Shown one piece after another: positions 50,619-59,266 of a stretch of DNA of 64,000 bases. The notes under the pieces were generated by a model. The model saw only the letters and a list, made by a program, of their open reading frames with translations, did no database searches and was not told where the DNA came from. Origin of the DNA: Lentzea alba (lineage in GTDB: Bacteria; Actinomycetota; Actinomycetes; Mycobacteriales; Pseudonocardiaceae); NCBI RefSeq assembly GCF_011067745.1, contig NZ_JAAMPJ010000002.1:248001-312000 (forward strand). The letters run 5' to 3'. The translations under genes were made by a program, and so were the position numbers. Within the stretch, counting starts at the first letter, position 1. Each line of letters starts with the position of its first letter.

Positions 50619-52118
50619 GTGGAGCAGCGTGATCCGCTGGTAGCGGGCCAGATTCCGCGGTTGGACCGAGAGGTCCGCGCGTTGCTCAACGCTGGCCGTT
50701 TGCCGGAGGCGAACAGTCTTTTCGACGAGGTGGTCACCAAGGTGTCACCCGGCGCCGACCGCTGGGTTCGATCAGCCGTACTGGTGAACCGCGCCGTCAT
50801 GGCGTGGCGGCTCGGCCGCATTCCACTCGCCCTGGAATTGGCCGCCGAGGGGTGGACAGACCTCGACGCCGACCGTTCGGACAGCCCTGCCGTGGCCCAG
50901 ACGATGGGCTCGCTCGGCTATCTGATGGAGGGCATCGGCAACCGTCGTGCCGCGCTGGACATGCTGCGGCTGTCCGTGCAGGTGGCGCGCCGTGCGGGCA
51001 ACACGGACACGTTGGCCCACTGCCTGCAGCGCCTCGGTGGTTCGCTGAACTTCCGCGCCTGTTCGGGACCTCCCGCGGCCGCGCCGGCGATCTTCGAGGA
51101 AGCGCTGGTGTACCTCGACGAGGGCCTTTCGCTGGCCAAGGACGAGCTCATGCGCCGGGCGTTGATGGGGGCCCTCGGCCGTTCGCTGGCCGGTGTCGGG
51201 CAGCTGGACAAGGCCGAGGAGCTCGGCGCGGAGACGTTGCGTCTCGCGACGGACGCCACCGACCTGTGGGGCATCTCGGTCGGCAACTGGGTTCTCGCCG
51301 TCGTGCGCCGTGAACAGGGCGATCTCGACGAGGCGCGCACACTCTCGTCCCGTGCGGTGTGCAACGCCGAACGCATCAACGACACCTCACTGCTGCTGCG
51401 GTTCTCCACGGAGCTGGCGGACATCTGCCACGCACTGGGTGACGCGGTGGGCGAGGCCGAAGCGTTGCGCAGGTCGATGACGGCGTCGCGCACGGCCACG
51501 GAGACGTTGCAGGAAGGCCTCGGCCAGGCGTTGGAGCAGCGCCGGGTGGCCGTGCAGGCACAACGGCTCGCCGTGGCGGCGCAGGAGGCCGCGGCGCGCG
51601 ACCCGTTGACGGGTCTGGCGAACCGGCTCGGGCTCGAACGCGCCGCTCAGGCGTTGCTGGAGTCGACGGCGGCGCGCGGGCGGGTGCCGTGGCTGGTGCT
51701 GGTCGACGTGGACTGGTTCAAGAACGTCAACGACGACGCCGGGCACGCCACCGGCGATGCGGCGTTGCGCGAGATCGCGGCGTTGCTGCGGCGCGAATGC
51801 CGGTCGGACGACCTGGTGGCGCGCTGGGCCGGTGACGAGTTCGTGGTGCTGCTCGGGGACACCGGGCCGAACATGGACGTCGGCCCGAACGTGGCCGAGC
51901 GGATCCGCGCGGCCGTCGACGGCCACGACTGGACGATGGTGCTGGGCGCGGTCCGCCGGCCGACGGTGAGCATCGGGGTCGCGGCGGGACCGGCCAAGCT
52001 GGACCAGCTGTTCGCGGCCGCGGACATGGCTCTGTACCGCGCCAAGCGACACGGCCGCAACCGCGTGGAAGTGGAACCCTCGATCGACGAGGTCCCCGAG
52101 ACCGTCTCCGGCACTTAG
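50619..52118 (+). CDS. TPR-GGDEF protein (diguanylate cyclase candidate)
   Basis: 499 residues. Helical TPR-like repeats cover residues about 15-290. A coiled-coil linker (ALEQRRVAVQAQRLAVAAQE) leads to a GGDEF domain from about 325: DPLTGLANRLGLE, DVDWFKNVNDDAGHATGDAA, then RWAGDEFVVLL, i.e. AGDEF, an active variant in many cyclases. No RxxD inhibitory site is obvious. It probably makes c-di-GMP in response to a protein signal. GTG 50619 follows GGAG weakly; a 10-codon ORF MNEWSSVIRW (50611-50643) overlaps the start. Confidence 0.88.
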   Translation: MEQRDPLVAGQIPRLDREVRALLNAGRLPEANSLFDEVVTKVSPGADRWVRSAVLVNRAVMAWRLGRIPLALELAAEGWTDLDADRSDSPAVAQTMGSLGYLMEGIGNRRAALDMLRLSVQVARRAGNTDTLAHCLQRLGGSLNFRACSGPPAAAPAIFEEALVYLDEGLSLAKDELMRRALMGALGRSLAGVGQLDKAEELGAETLRLATDATDLWGISVGNWVLAVVRREQGDLDEARTLSSRAVCNAERINDTSLLLRFSTELADICHALGDAVGEAEALRRSMTASRTATETLQEGLGQALEQRRVAVQAQRLAVAAQEAAARDPLTGLANRLGLERAAQALLESTAARGRVPWLVLVDVDWFKNVNDDAGHATGDAALREIAALLRRECRSDDLVARWAGDEFVVLLGDTGPNMDVGPNVAERIRAAVDGHDWTMVLGAVRRPTVSIGVAAGPAKLDQLFAAADMALYRAKRHGRNRVEVEPSIDEVPETVSGT

Positions 52119-52119
52119 T

Positions 52120-52170
52120 CCATGGGGGGCACATTCATGGACGTGAGGTCCATGAATGTGCCCCCCATGG
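52120..52170. terminator. 51-bp palindrome, bidirectional terminator (family member A2)
   Basis: Perfect 23-bp arms with a 5-nt loop, nearly identical to 38752-38806. It lies between the convergent GGDEF and NarL genes. Confidence 0.75.
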
Positions 52171-52180
52171 TTCAGAAGGT

Positions 52181-52828
52181 CTAGGCGATCAGGCCGCCTC
52201 GGTAGGCCACCAGCGCGGCCTGCACGCGGTTGACCGCGCCGATCTTGCCGAGCACGGACGACACGTACCCCTTCACCGTCGCCTCCGACAGGTGCAGGGT
52301 GCCGCCGATCTCCGCGTTCGACATGCCCTGGCCGATCAGCACGAGCACCTCGCGCTCGCGCTCGGACAGGCTCTGGAGCAGTCTGCGCGCCGGCTCGGCC
52401 ATGCGCTCGCCGTCCGCGACGGCCGCGAGCACCCGCGCCGCCACACCGGGGTCGAGAACCGCGCCCCCGCGCGCGAGGTCGCGCACGGCTTTGACGAGCT
52501 GTTCCGGTTCGGTGTCCTTGAGGAGGAAGCCCGCCGCGCCCAGCCGCAGTGCTTCCGAGACGTATTCATCGACGTCGAAGGTGGTCAGGATGCAGACTCT
52601 CGGCGGATCCGGCAGGGTCCGCAGTCTCCGCAGTGCCACGAGACCGTCCGACGTGCGCATCCGGATGTCGAGCAAGACCACGTGAGGACGGTGCTGGCGG
52701 GCCAGGTCGGCCACCAGATGCCCGTCATCGCATTCCGCGACGACTTCGATGTCCCCGACGCTGCTCAGGATCATGCGAAGGCCGGAACGGACGAGGTCCT
52801 CGTCGTCGGCCAGCAGAACCTTGATCAC
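52181..52828 (-). CDS. Orphan NarL/LuxR-type response regulator
   Basis: 215 residues. Receiver with ADDED, Asp 54 (VVLLDIRM), LTTFD and FLLKDTEPE; LuxR-type HTH LSEREREVLVLIGQGMSNAE, LHLSEATVKGYVSSVLGKIG. No kinase gene is adjacent, so its partner is elsewhere. ATG 52828. Confidence 0.92.
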   Translation of the reverse strand: MIKVLLADDEDLVRSGLRMILSSVGDIEVVAECDDGHLVADLARQHRPHVVLLDIRMRTSDGLVALRRLRTLPDPPRVCILTTFDVDEYVSEALRLGAAGFLLKDTEPEQLVKAVRDLARGGAVLDPGVAARVLAAVADGERMAEPARRLLQSLSEREREVLVLIGQGMSNAEIGGTLHLSEATVKGYVSSVLGKIGAVNRVQAALVAYRGGLIA

Positions 52829-53234
52829 GACGCCTCCCGCATTGGCGTTCCGTGCTCCCTCATGTTCGCGATCTTCGCGTACACACGTCGAAGGTCACGT
52901 TAATTCTCAGTTATCTCATCATGTGGTAACGGATTTTCGAGAACGGCGACGACGTTCACAGTTACCGGAATTGCGCGCCGACTTCGCTGCGTAGGCATGC
53001 CACCAGGCCGTAAGCGGTGTCATCAGAACCCTGAGTAACCAAACGCGAAAATCCCACTGAGTGGAATGTCGTACCAGAAGCACAGATGTGGACCAGAAAT
53101 TGCTTCGGCGGCTTCTGGATCGATGCAGCCCAACCGTGACCGAACCGCAAACGCGAAGGTCTTTCGCGATAGGCGTACCGGAAAGTAACGTCCGTCACAG
53201 CAACCCTGCCCTGCACGGAGAGGAGCTTCGCGCC
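52829..53234. other. 406-bp promoter region without a gene
   Basis: A divergent upstream region for the NarL-type regulator and the acylase, visibly AT-richer than its surroundings near 52890-53060. I see no clear repeat or small gene. The acylase ribosome site GGAGAGGAG lies at 53217-53225. Confidence 0.5.
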
Positions 53235-56200
53235 ATGCGGAGAGCCAATCCGGTGACGTCCCTGCTGGCGACCGCCGCCGTCACCGCCTCCCTAGTTCTC
53301 GTCCCGACCGCTCGAGCCGAGGAACCTCGCGCCGCCGCGTTCGCCGCCGACGACTACTGCCTCGGCCAGTGCGGCGACATCCTGCCGCCCGGCAACAACG
53401 GCAACGCCACGCTGGCCGAGATCCTGGCCCACAAAGCGTTCGGCTCCAGGCCCGGACACTCGGCCGACCAGCTCGGCAAGTACGACGGCCTGGTCAGCGG
53501 GGCCAGCGGCCTCACGAACGACCAGCTGACGAACTTCTTCAACGACGCGTCGTTCGGCGTGACCTCCGACCAGGTCGAGAGCACGATCAAGCCGCGCGCG
53601 GACGTGACGATCGTGCGCGACAAGAAGATCGGCATGCCGCACATCACCGGCACCACGCGGTCCGGCACGATGTACGGCGCCGGTTACGCGGCCGCGCAGG
53701 ACCGGTTGTGGTTGATGGACCTGTTCCGCCACCTCGGTCGCGGGCAGCTCTCCGGGTTCGCCGGCGGTGCGCCGTCGAACCGGGTGCTGGAGCAGAGCTT
53801 CTACAACCAGATCCCGTACACCGAGGCGGACCTGCAGAAGCAGATCGACACCGCGGCCGCGAAGAACGGCGAGCGCGGGCGTCAGGCGGTGGCCGACGTC
53901 AACGACTACATCTCCGGGATCAACGCGTACATCACGCAGTCGATCTCGGCGCGGAACTTCCCCGGCGAGTACGTGCTGACCGGGCACGCCGACTCTGTCA
54001 CGAACTGGAACGACATCCAGCCGTTCAAGTCGACCGACATGGTGGCGATCGCCTCGGTCGTCGGCGGCCTGTTCGGCGCCGGCGGCGGCGGTGAGGTGCA
54101 GTCCGCGCTGGTGAAGCTGGCCGCGCAGAACAAGTACGGTGCCACCGTCGGTGAGCAGGTGTGGAAGGCGTTCCGGGCGCAGAACGACCCCGAGGCCGTG
54201 CTCACCCTCCACAACGGACAGTCGTTCCCGTACGCGGCCTCTCCCGTTTCTCCCCAGGGCGTGGCGCTGCCCGACTCCGGCAGCATCACGCCGGAGCGGA
54301 TGGTCTACGACGAGGTGGGCGGCACGGGTACCACGGCTTCGGCGCCGGCTACCGCTGACGTGGCGAAGGCTCGCGGAATTTTCGAGGACGGCGTTCTGCC
54401 CGCCGACCTGCTGAACAAGAAGCACGGCATGTCCAACGCGCTGGCCGTGTCCGGCGCCTTCACCGACACCGGCAACCCGATCGCCGTGTGGGGCCCGCAG
54501 ACCGGCTACTTCGCGCCGCAGTTGTTGATGCTGCAGGAGCTCAACGGTCCCGGGGTGCGTTCGCGCGGTGTCGCGTTCGCGGGCGTCTCGATGTACGTGC
54601 AGCTCGGCCGCGGTGTCGACTACTCGTGGAGCGCCACTTCTTCCGGGCAGGACATCGTCGACACCTACGCCGTCGAGCTGTGCAACCCGGACGGCTCCGC
54701 TCCCACGAAGGCTTCGTCGAGCTACCTGTTCCACGGCGTTTGCACGCCGATGGAACGCCTGGAGCGCAAGAACGCCTGGAAGCCCACGGTCGCCGACGGC
54801 ACGGCCGCCGGTTCCTACACGTTGGTGATGTGGCGGACGAAGTACGGCCTGGTGACTTCGCGTGCGACCGTAGGCGGCAAGATCGTGGCGTACACGACGT
54901 TGCGTTCGACCTACATGCACGAGGTCGACTCGATCATCGGGTTCCAGGAGCTGAACGATCCTTCCGCGATCCGTTCCGCCACCGACTTCCAGCGCGCGGC
55001 CAACAACATCGGTTACGCGTTCAACTGGTTCTACGTGGACTCCCGTGACGCGGCGTACTTCAACTCGGGCCTGAACCCGGTGCGTCGCTCCACTGTGGAC
55101 CCGAACCTGCCGACGTGGGGCCGCGCCGAGTACGAGTGGGTCAACTGGGACGGCAACGAGAACGTCGCCTCCTACATGCCGTTCGCCGGCCACCCGAACT
55201 CGATCAACCAGGACTACTACATCTCCTGGAACAACAAGCAGGCCAAGGACTTCACCTTCGGTGGCTTCGGCCACAGCGCCGTGCACCGTGGCGACCTGCT
55301 GGACGGCCGGGTCCGCGCGCTGATCAACTCGGGCCAGAAGGTCACGCGTGCGTCGTTGACTCGCGCCATGGGCGAGGCCGCGGTGGCCGACCTGCGCGCC
55401 GAGCAGGTGCTGCCCGAGTTGCTGCGCGTCGTCGAGTCGTCACCCGTGACCCCGGCGCTCGCTCCCGTCGTGCAGAAGCTGAAGGACTGGCAGCGCTCCG
55501 GTTCGTTGCGCAAGGAGACCGCGAAGGGCAGCAAGACCTACGCCCACGCCGAGGCCATTCGAGTTCTCGATGCCTGGTGGCCCCTGCTGGTGCAGGCGCA
55601 GTTCAAAACATCGCTGGGTGATGGTTTGTACGACGCCATCGCGGCCGCCCAGCAGATCGACGAGTCCCCGTCCGACACCCACGGCGCCGCACCGCACAAG
55701 GGTTCCTCGTTCCAGTACGGCTGGTGGGGCTACGTGGACAAGGACCTGCGCAAGGTCCTCGGCGACCCGGTCCAGGGCGCCTTCCCGCAGACCTACTGCG
55801 GCGGCGGCACCTTGTCCGGCTGCCGCACCGCCCTGGTGGACTCCCTGACCGCGGCCGTCGCCAAGCCGGCCAACCAGGTCTACCCGGGTGACGCCGACTG
55901 CGCCGCGGGCGACCAGTGGTGCGCGGACACGATCATCCACCGCGCCATGGGCGGCATCACCCAGGACAAGATCCACTGGCAGAACCGCCCGACCTACCAG
56001 CAGGTCGTGCAGTTCCCGTCCCGCCGCAGCCAGAACATCACCAACCTGGCAGCACGCAAAACCGCTTCCGCGTCGTCGCACGAGACGGGTGCCAACAACC
56101 TCCCGCCGTCGAACGTGCTGGACGGAAACCCCACGTCGCGCTGGGCGAGCGACTGGAGCGACAACCAATGGATCCAGGTCGACCTTGGCTCTGTGCAACG

Positions 56201-56432
56201 AATCGGTCGCGCAGTGTTGCACTGGGAATCGGCGTTCGGCAGCGGCTACCGCATCGAAGTTTCCAATGACGGCACGAACTGGCGGAACGTTTTCTCCACA
56301 AGTGCTGGCGATGGCGGCGACGATGTCGTAGCGTTCACGCCACAGGACGCGAGATACCTCCGACTGACGGGTACCCAACGGGCCACTCGTTACGGATACT
56401 CCCTGTACGAGCTTGAGGTCTACAGCTTGTAG
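53235..56432 (+). CDS. Secreted penicillin-acylase-family Ntn hydrolase with discoidin domain
   Basis: 1065 residues. A signal peptide (LLATAAVTASLVLVPTARAE) is followed by the alpha region (IRTPHI-like VRDKKIGMPHITGTT, YAAAQDRLWLMDLFRHLGRG), a spacer and Ser 400 in HGMSNALAVSG, the autocatalytic cleavage site and nucleophile of the beta subunit. Residues about 934-1065 form an F5/8-type-C (CBM32) domain (PPSNVLDGNPTSRWASDW, YGYSLYELEVYSL). Penicillin acylases cleave amide-linked acyl chains, such as lactone signals, lipopeptides or beta-lactams; the substrate here is unknown. The carbohydrate-binding module suggests a surface or glycan target. Confidence 0.9.
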   Translation: MRRANPVTSLLATAAVTASLVLVPTARAEEPRAAAFAADDYCLGQCGDILPPGNNGNATLAEILAHKAFGSRPGHSADQLGKYDGLVSGASGLTNDQLTNFFNDASFGVTSDQVESTIKPRADVTIVRDKKIGMPHITGTTRSGTMYGAGYAAAQDRLWLMDLFRHLGRGQLSGFAGGAPSNRVLEQSFYNQIPYTEADLQKQIDTAAAKNGERGRQAVADVNDYISGINAYITQSISARNFPGEYVLTGHADSVTNWNDIQPFKSTDMVAIASVVGGLFGAGGGGEVQSALVKLAAQNKYGATVGEQVWKAFRAQNDPEAVLTLHNGQSFPYAASPVSPQGVALPDSGSITPERMVYDEVGGTGTTASAPATADVAKARGIFEDGVLPADLLNKKHGMSNALAVSGAFTDTGNPIAVWGPQTGYFAPQLLMLQELNGPGVRSRGVAFAGVSMYVQLGRGVDYSWSATSSGQDIVDTYAVELCNPDGSAPTKASSSYLFHGVCTPMERLERKNAWKPTVADGTAAGSYTLVMWRTKYGLVTSRATVGGKIVAYTTLRSTYMHEVDSIIGFQELNDPSAIRSATDFQRAANNIGYAFNWFYVDSRDAAYFNSGLNPVRRSTVDPNLPTWGRAEYEWVNWDGNENVASYMPFAGHPNSINQDYYISWNNKQAKDFTFGGFGHSAVHRGDLLDGRVRALINSGQKVTRASLTRAMGEAAVADLRAEQVLPELLRVVESSPVTPALAPVVQKLKDWQRSGSLRKETAKGSKTYAHAEAIRVLDAWWPLLVQAQFKTSLGDGLYDAIAAAQQIDESPSDTHGAAPHKGSSFQYGWWGYVDKDLRKVLGDPVQGAFPQTYCGGGTLSGCRTALVDSLTAAVAKPANQVYPGDADCAAGDQWCADTIIHRAMGGITQDKIHWQNRPTYQQVVQFPSRRSQNITNLAARKTASASSHETGANNLPPSNVLDGNPTSRWASDWSDNQWIQVDLGSVQRIGRAVLHWESAFGSGYRIEVSNDGTNWRNVFSTSAGDGGDDVVAFTPQDARYLRLTGTQRATRYGYSLYELEVYSL

Positions 56433-56443
56433 GCCTTCGAGAT

Positions 56444-56479
56444 GAGGACGCCGATCCACCCCCAGGGGTCGGCGTCCTC
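56444..56479. terminator. Hairpin between convergent genes
   Basis: 11-bp arms GAGGACGCCGA and TCGGCGTCCTC with an inner CCCC/GGGG stem; TCTACTTTTCC follows on the plus strand. It ends the acylase transcript. Confidence 0.75.
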
Positions 56480-56892
56480 TACTTTTCCCGGACTTTCTCG
56501 TCCATGAGCGCCAGATGCTCCAGGTCCCGCGGCCGCCCCAGCATCACCTTCGTCGCCCGGATGACGTCCAGCCGCACGAACCTGAAGCCGTGCAACACAT
56601 CGGCGTCGTCGATGAGCTCATCAACAACCCACATGTCGGAAAACCACCGGTCGACGAACTCCAGGCACCCGCTCACCACGGCCTCGCCGGCGGTGAACGG
56701 CATCGGCTGCGGCGCCGCGAGTTGCGTGACCCGCTCCCAGGCGAGCCCGCGAGTCAGCACGTCGAGATCGCGGGGATCGGCGATCAATCCATGGGCGAAC
56801 AACACACCGCTGCCCGTGACGGCGAAGTCGCCGGCCGGCAGGTCCAGCGCGGCGAGCTCGCGGAAGTGCGGATGCTCCCAGAACCTGTTCAC
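56479..56892 (-). CDS. Nucleotidyltransferase-like small protein
   Basis: 137 residues. FAVTGSGVLFAHGLIADPRD then LDVLTRG resembles the GS-x(n)-DxD of minimal nucleotidyltransferase folds, though only one clear DxD-like pair is seen (RDLDV). GTG 56892. Third gene after the FkbM gene; no antitoxin-like partner is obvious. Confidence 0.55.
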   Translation of the reverse strand: MNRFWEHPHFRELAALDLPAGDFAVTGSGVLFAHGLIADPRDLDVLTRGLAWERVTQLAAPQPMPFTAGEAVVSGCLEFVDRWFSDMWVVDELIDDADVLHGFRFVRLDVIRATKVMLGRPRDLEHLALMDEKVREK

Positions 56893-56908
56893 CGCCGACG
56901 TGGTCCTG

Positions 56909-57646
56909 CTAGGCCCTGAACAAGTAGTTCCGCGCCTCGTCACCGATGTTGCCGGTCGGCACCCACTCACTGCCGTGCCAGGTGCTCATCCGGTACCCGC
57001 GCTCGGTGAGGAAGTCCGCGACGTCCTTCGCCTGGTACCCGAACCGTTCGACGTGCCGTTCCTCGATCTCCAGCAGGAACGCCGGCTTGAACCGCTCGAT
57101 GGTCTCCTTCGCCCCCTCGAGCACCCGCAGCTCGGCCCCCTCGACGTCCGCCTTGACGAAGTCGAGCCGCCCGATCCCGTTCTCCTCGACGAAGTGATCG
57201 AGCGTGTCCGTCTTGACCAACACGTCGAGGTGCTGGTCGAACTCCTCGTTGGACCCCAGCCCCTTGGCCCCCACCGTCAAGAACGACCGCCCGGTGACGG
57301 GACTCCCGTGCCGCACCGGCACGCTCATGACCTCGCGCCCATGCCGCTCGGCCCCAAGGGCAACCGAGTGCCTCTTGATGTTGCGCCCTTCTCGCGGCCT
57401 CAGGACGTACGACAACGCAGGATGCGCGAACACCAACGGCTCCACGCTGTGCACAGTCCCTTGTGGACCAACGAGTCTGGACAACGTGACCGTGTACAAC
57501 CCCAAAGCCGCCCCGACGTCAACGCAGACGTCCCCAGGCTTGATGATCTTACGGAGCCCGAGGAGCTCCGCCTCGGCATAGGGCGTGAGCCGGGCGAGCG
57601 CCCGCAACCCGGCAACCACCGCGGCACTGCGAAGTTCGGTCAACAC
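56909..57646 (-). CDS. FkbM-family methyltransferase
   Basis: 245 residues. SAM-binding motif KPGDVCVDVGAALGLYTVTL, then VHSVEPLVFAHP, LDFVKADVEGAELRVLEGAK and FLLEIEERHV, all typical of FkbM O-methyltransferases. GTG 57646 (AGGGTGG upstream) or GTG 57655. Together with its neighbours it forms a short leftward operon. Confidence 0.88.
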   Translation of the reverse strand: MLTELRSAAVVAGLRALARLTPYAEAELLGLRKIIKPGDVCVDVGAALGLYTVTLSRLVGPQGTVHSVEPLVFAHPALSYVLRPREGRNIKRHSVALGAERHGREVMSVPVRHGSPVTGRSFLTVGAKGLGSNEEFDQHLDVLVKTDTLDHFVEENGIGRLDFVKADVEGAELRVLEGAKETIERFKPAFLLEIEERHVERFGYQAKDVADFLTERGYRMSTWHGSEWVPTGNIGDEARNYLFRA

Positions 57647-57656
57647 CCGAACCACC

Positions 57657-58493
57657 CTAGACGTGCCCGTTGGTGTGCTGTTCGCCCGCTGGCAACCCGA
57701 TCTGATCCGCGAACTCGGCAGCCACCCGCGACCCGCCATAAACGCTCAACGCCTTGGCCAGATGCTGCCTGAGGTCCTTCCGATGCCGGTCCTCCAACTC
57801 GGGCAACGCCCGCTCGACACTGCTGACCAGCGACTCGGCCCAGTGCGTCGTCGGCTCAAGCTGAGCGATCTTGACCAGCTCAGCGAGGTGCCCGGACAAC
57901 TTCACCGCCTCCTCAACCCGGTACCCGTTGCGCTGCAACCACCAAATCGTGGCGGTGCCGACGTCCGTCAACACCTCGTCCCGCAGGTACCGGATCTCCG
58001 CCCGTTCAACATCCCGCTCAGCCAACTTGAACGTGGAGTTCCGGAGCAGCTCGATGTGCTTCCGCGCCATCTCGAGGTCGTCCTCGTTGACACTGATCTT
58101 CACCTGCTCGGCCCTCGCCCACACGTGCGTCCCGGGCACCTGCCGCTCAGTGGCGAGCTCATCCCCCAACTGCACCTGCAGGGCCGCGTGGTGCACCAAC
58201 ATCGCCTTGCCGCTGATCTCCTTGGCCCGCTGCAAGATGTGATGGATGGCAGCGTTCTTCGGCGAGTTGTGCCTCAACCCGGTCGCCAGATCAAGCCGCC
58301 AGTTGACGATCAGCTTGATCTGAAAGTCCAGCCCGTACACAGCGCTGGGCAACGGCGTCTCGAACTCGTGCTGATGACTGCTCACCGGCGGCACGAAGGT
58401 GATGTCCTCAGCACGCCTGGGCACGCGCCGCCGCCACCAAGCCTTGAGGGCGCCAAGCGGTCCAGGACGGAAGTCGGGCCAGGGTCTGCTCAC
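57657..58493 (-). CDS. Conserved hypothetical protein
   Basis: 278 residues, no membrane helix. A basic start (WWRRRVPRRAEDI) precedes FVPPVSSHQHEFETPLPSAV and YGLDFQIKLIVNWRLDL, recalling SPFH-like or Streptomyces proteins with an HEFET block. It is mostly helical afterwards. Function unknown. First gene of the leftward set next to the tRNA; start GTG 58493 is one of several options. Confidence 0.6.
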   Translation of the reverse strand: MSRPWPDFRPGPLGALKAWWRRRVPRRAEDITFVPPVSSHQHEFETPLPSAVYGLDFQIKLIVNWRLDLATGLRHNSPKNAAIHHILQRAKEISGKAMLVHHAALQVQLGDELATERQVPGTHVWARAEQVKISVNEDDLEMARKHIELLRNSTFKLAERDVERAEIRYLRDEVLTDVGTATIWWLQRNGYRVEEAVKLSGHLAELVKIAQLEPTTHWAESLVSSVERALPELEDRHRKDLRQHLAKALSVYGGSRVAAEFADQIGLPAGEQHTNGHV

Positions 58494-58665
58494 ACGCCTT
58501 GCGTACCTGACGTTTCTACCCAACAGAAGGTGGCGTGCCTCACTTCCCTCCAACGGCCGCACGGGTCTCGGCCGTTCCCTCACCGAGCGTGAGCGGTCTC
58601 GGGTCGGCGGTAGGCGGGGGCGCTGGTCAACTCGGTGGCGGCGTCCCGGTAGACTGCTGTCGCCA

Positions 58666-58741
58666 GCCCTAGTAGCTCAGGGGATAGAGCATCGGTTTCC
58701 TAAACCGTGTGTCGCAGGTTCGAATCCTGCCTGGGGCACCA
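58666..58741 (+). tRNA. tRNA-Arg(CCT)
   Basis: A cloverleaf with acceptor GCCCTAG/CTGGGGC, anticodon loop TTCCTAA (anticodon CCT), T-loop TTCGAAT, and encoded CCA (58739-58741). It is the attachment-site tRNA for the element that follows. Confidence 0.95.
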
Positions 58742-58757
58742 CCTTTCGCCGGGTGAA

Positions 58758-58802
58758 ATCAAGCTCTGACCAGCGGCAACGCGGTCAGGGCTTGATCTTT
58801 TT
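58758..58802 (+). terminator. Intrinsic terminator after tRNA-Arg
   Basis: ATCAAGCTCTGACC (58758-58771) pairs with GGTCAGGGCTTGAT (58783-58796) with one G-U; CTTTTTGG follows. Confidence 0.8.
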
Positions 58803-58845
58803 GGTCAGTCACCGTCAGCGGGAATCTGCCCCTGTTTGCCGCCGT

Positions 58846-59068
58846 CTGCGAAACCATCGCGAAACAGATCGAGCCCAGGCACAGCCTCTCGAACTCTCCT
58901 TGATCTGGCCCGCTGCCCATCGGTGCACTTGCGTGGATCTTGAGCGGCACTTCCCCGAGTGCCTGTCCACTCCGCGACCTCGGTGGCCGGCACGCCGCCG
59001 CGTGAGCTAGAGACAGAGCCGCGTGCCTCCAGGTCGTCCGGTCACCAAGCGAGCGGCGAGGCCAGCAT
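58846..59068 (-). pseudogene. Integrase C-terminal remnant
   Basis: The minus strand reads RHAALSLAH in one frame and GGVPATEVAEW, then KCTDGQRARS, in other frames. These match RHAAVSLWL, GGVPATEVAER and KCVDGQRDQI of the intact integrase at 62104-63519. Frameshifts and loss of the catalytic context show decay. It marks an older or recombined copy of a related element at the same tRNA. Confidence 0.8.
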
Positions 59069-59266
59069 GAGCAGGCTCCGTCCGGGAGTGTGCCGTTAGC
59101 CAACTCGCCTCAGGCCCTTAAAGCCTGCCGCTCCGGCAACTCAGCACGTGAACCACCGAAAAGTCCACCTCAATCAACTTCGGCTTAACCACCGGTTGTC
59201 ACAGATCGCCCGCTCGCAGCGGACCAACCGCGCCGTTCTCCCAAGCGCTCCGACACCCACAACGGA

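Noticed and set aside
38752..52170. Palindromes as CRISPR repeats
   Set aside because: Only two copies, 13 kb apart, each self-complementary and placed at gene ends; no spacer array or cas genes.
58759..59103. A 114-codon minus-strand frame after tRNA-Arg as a real gene
   Set aside because: Integrase C-terminal motifs appear in different frames, so it is a decayed integrase rather than a protein gene.
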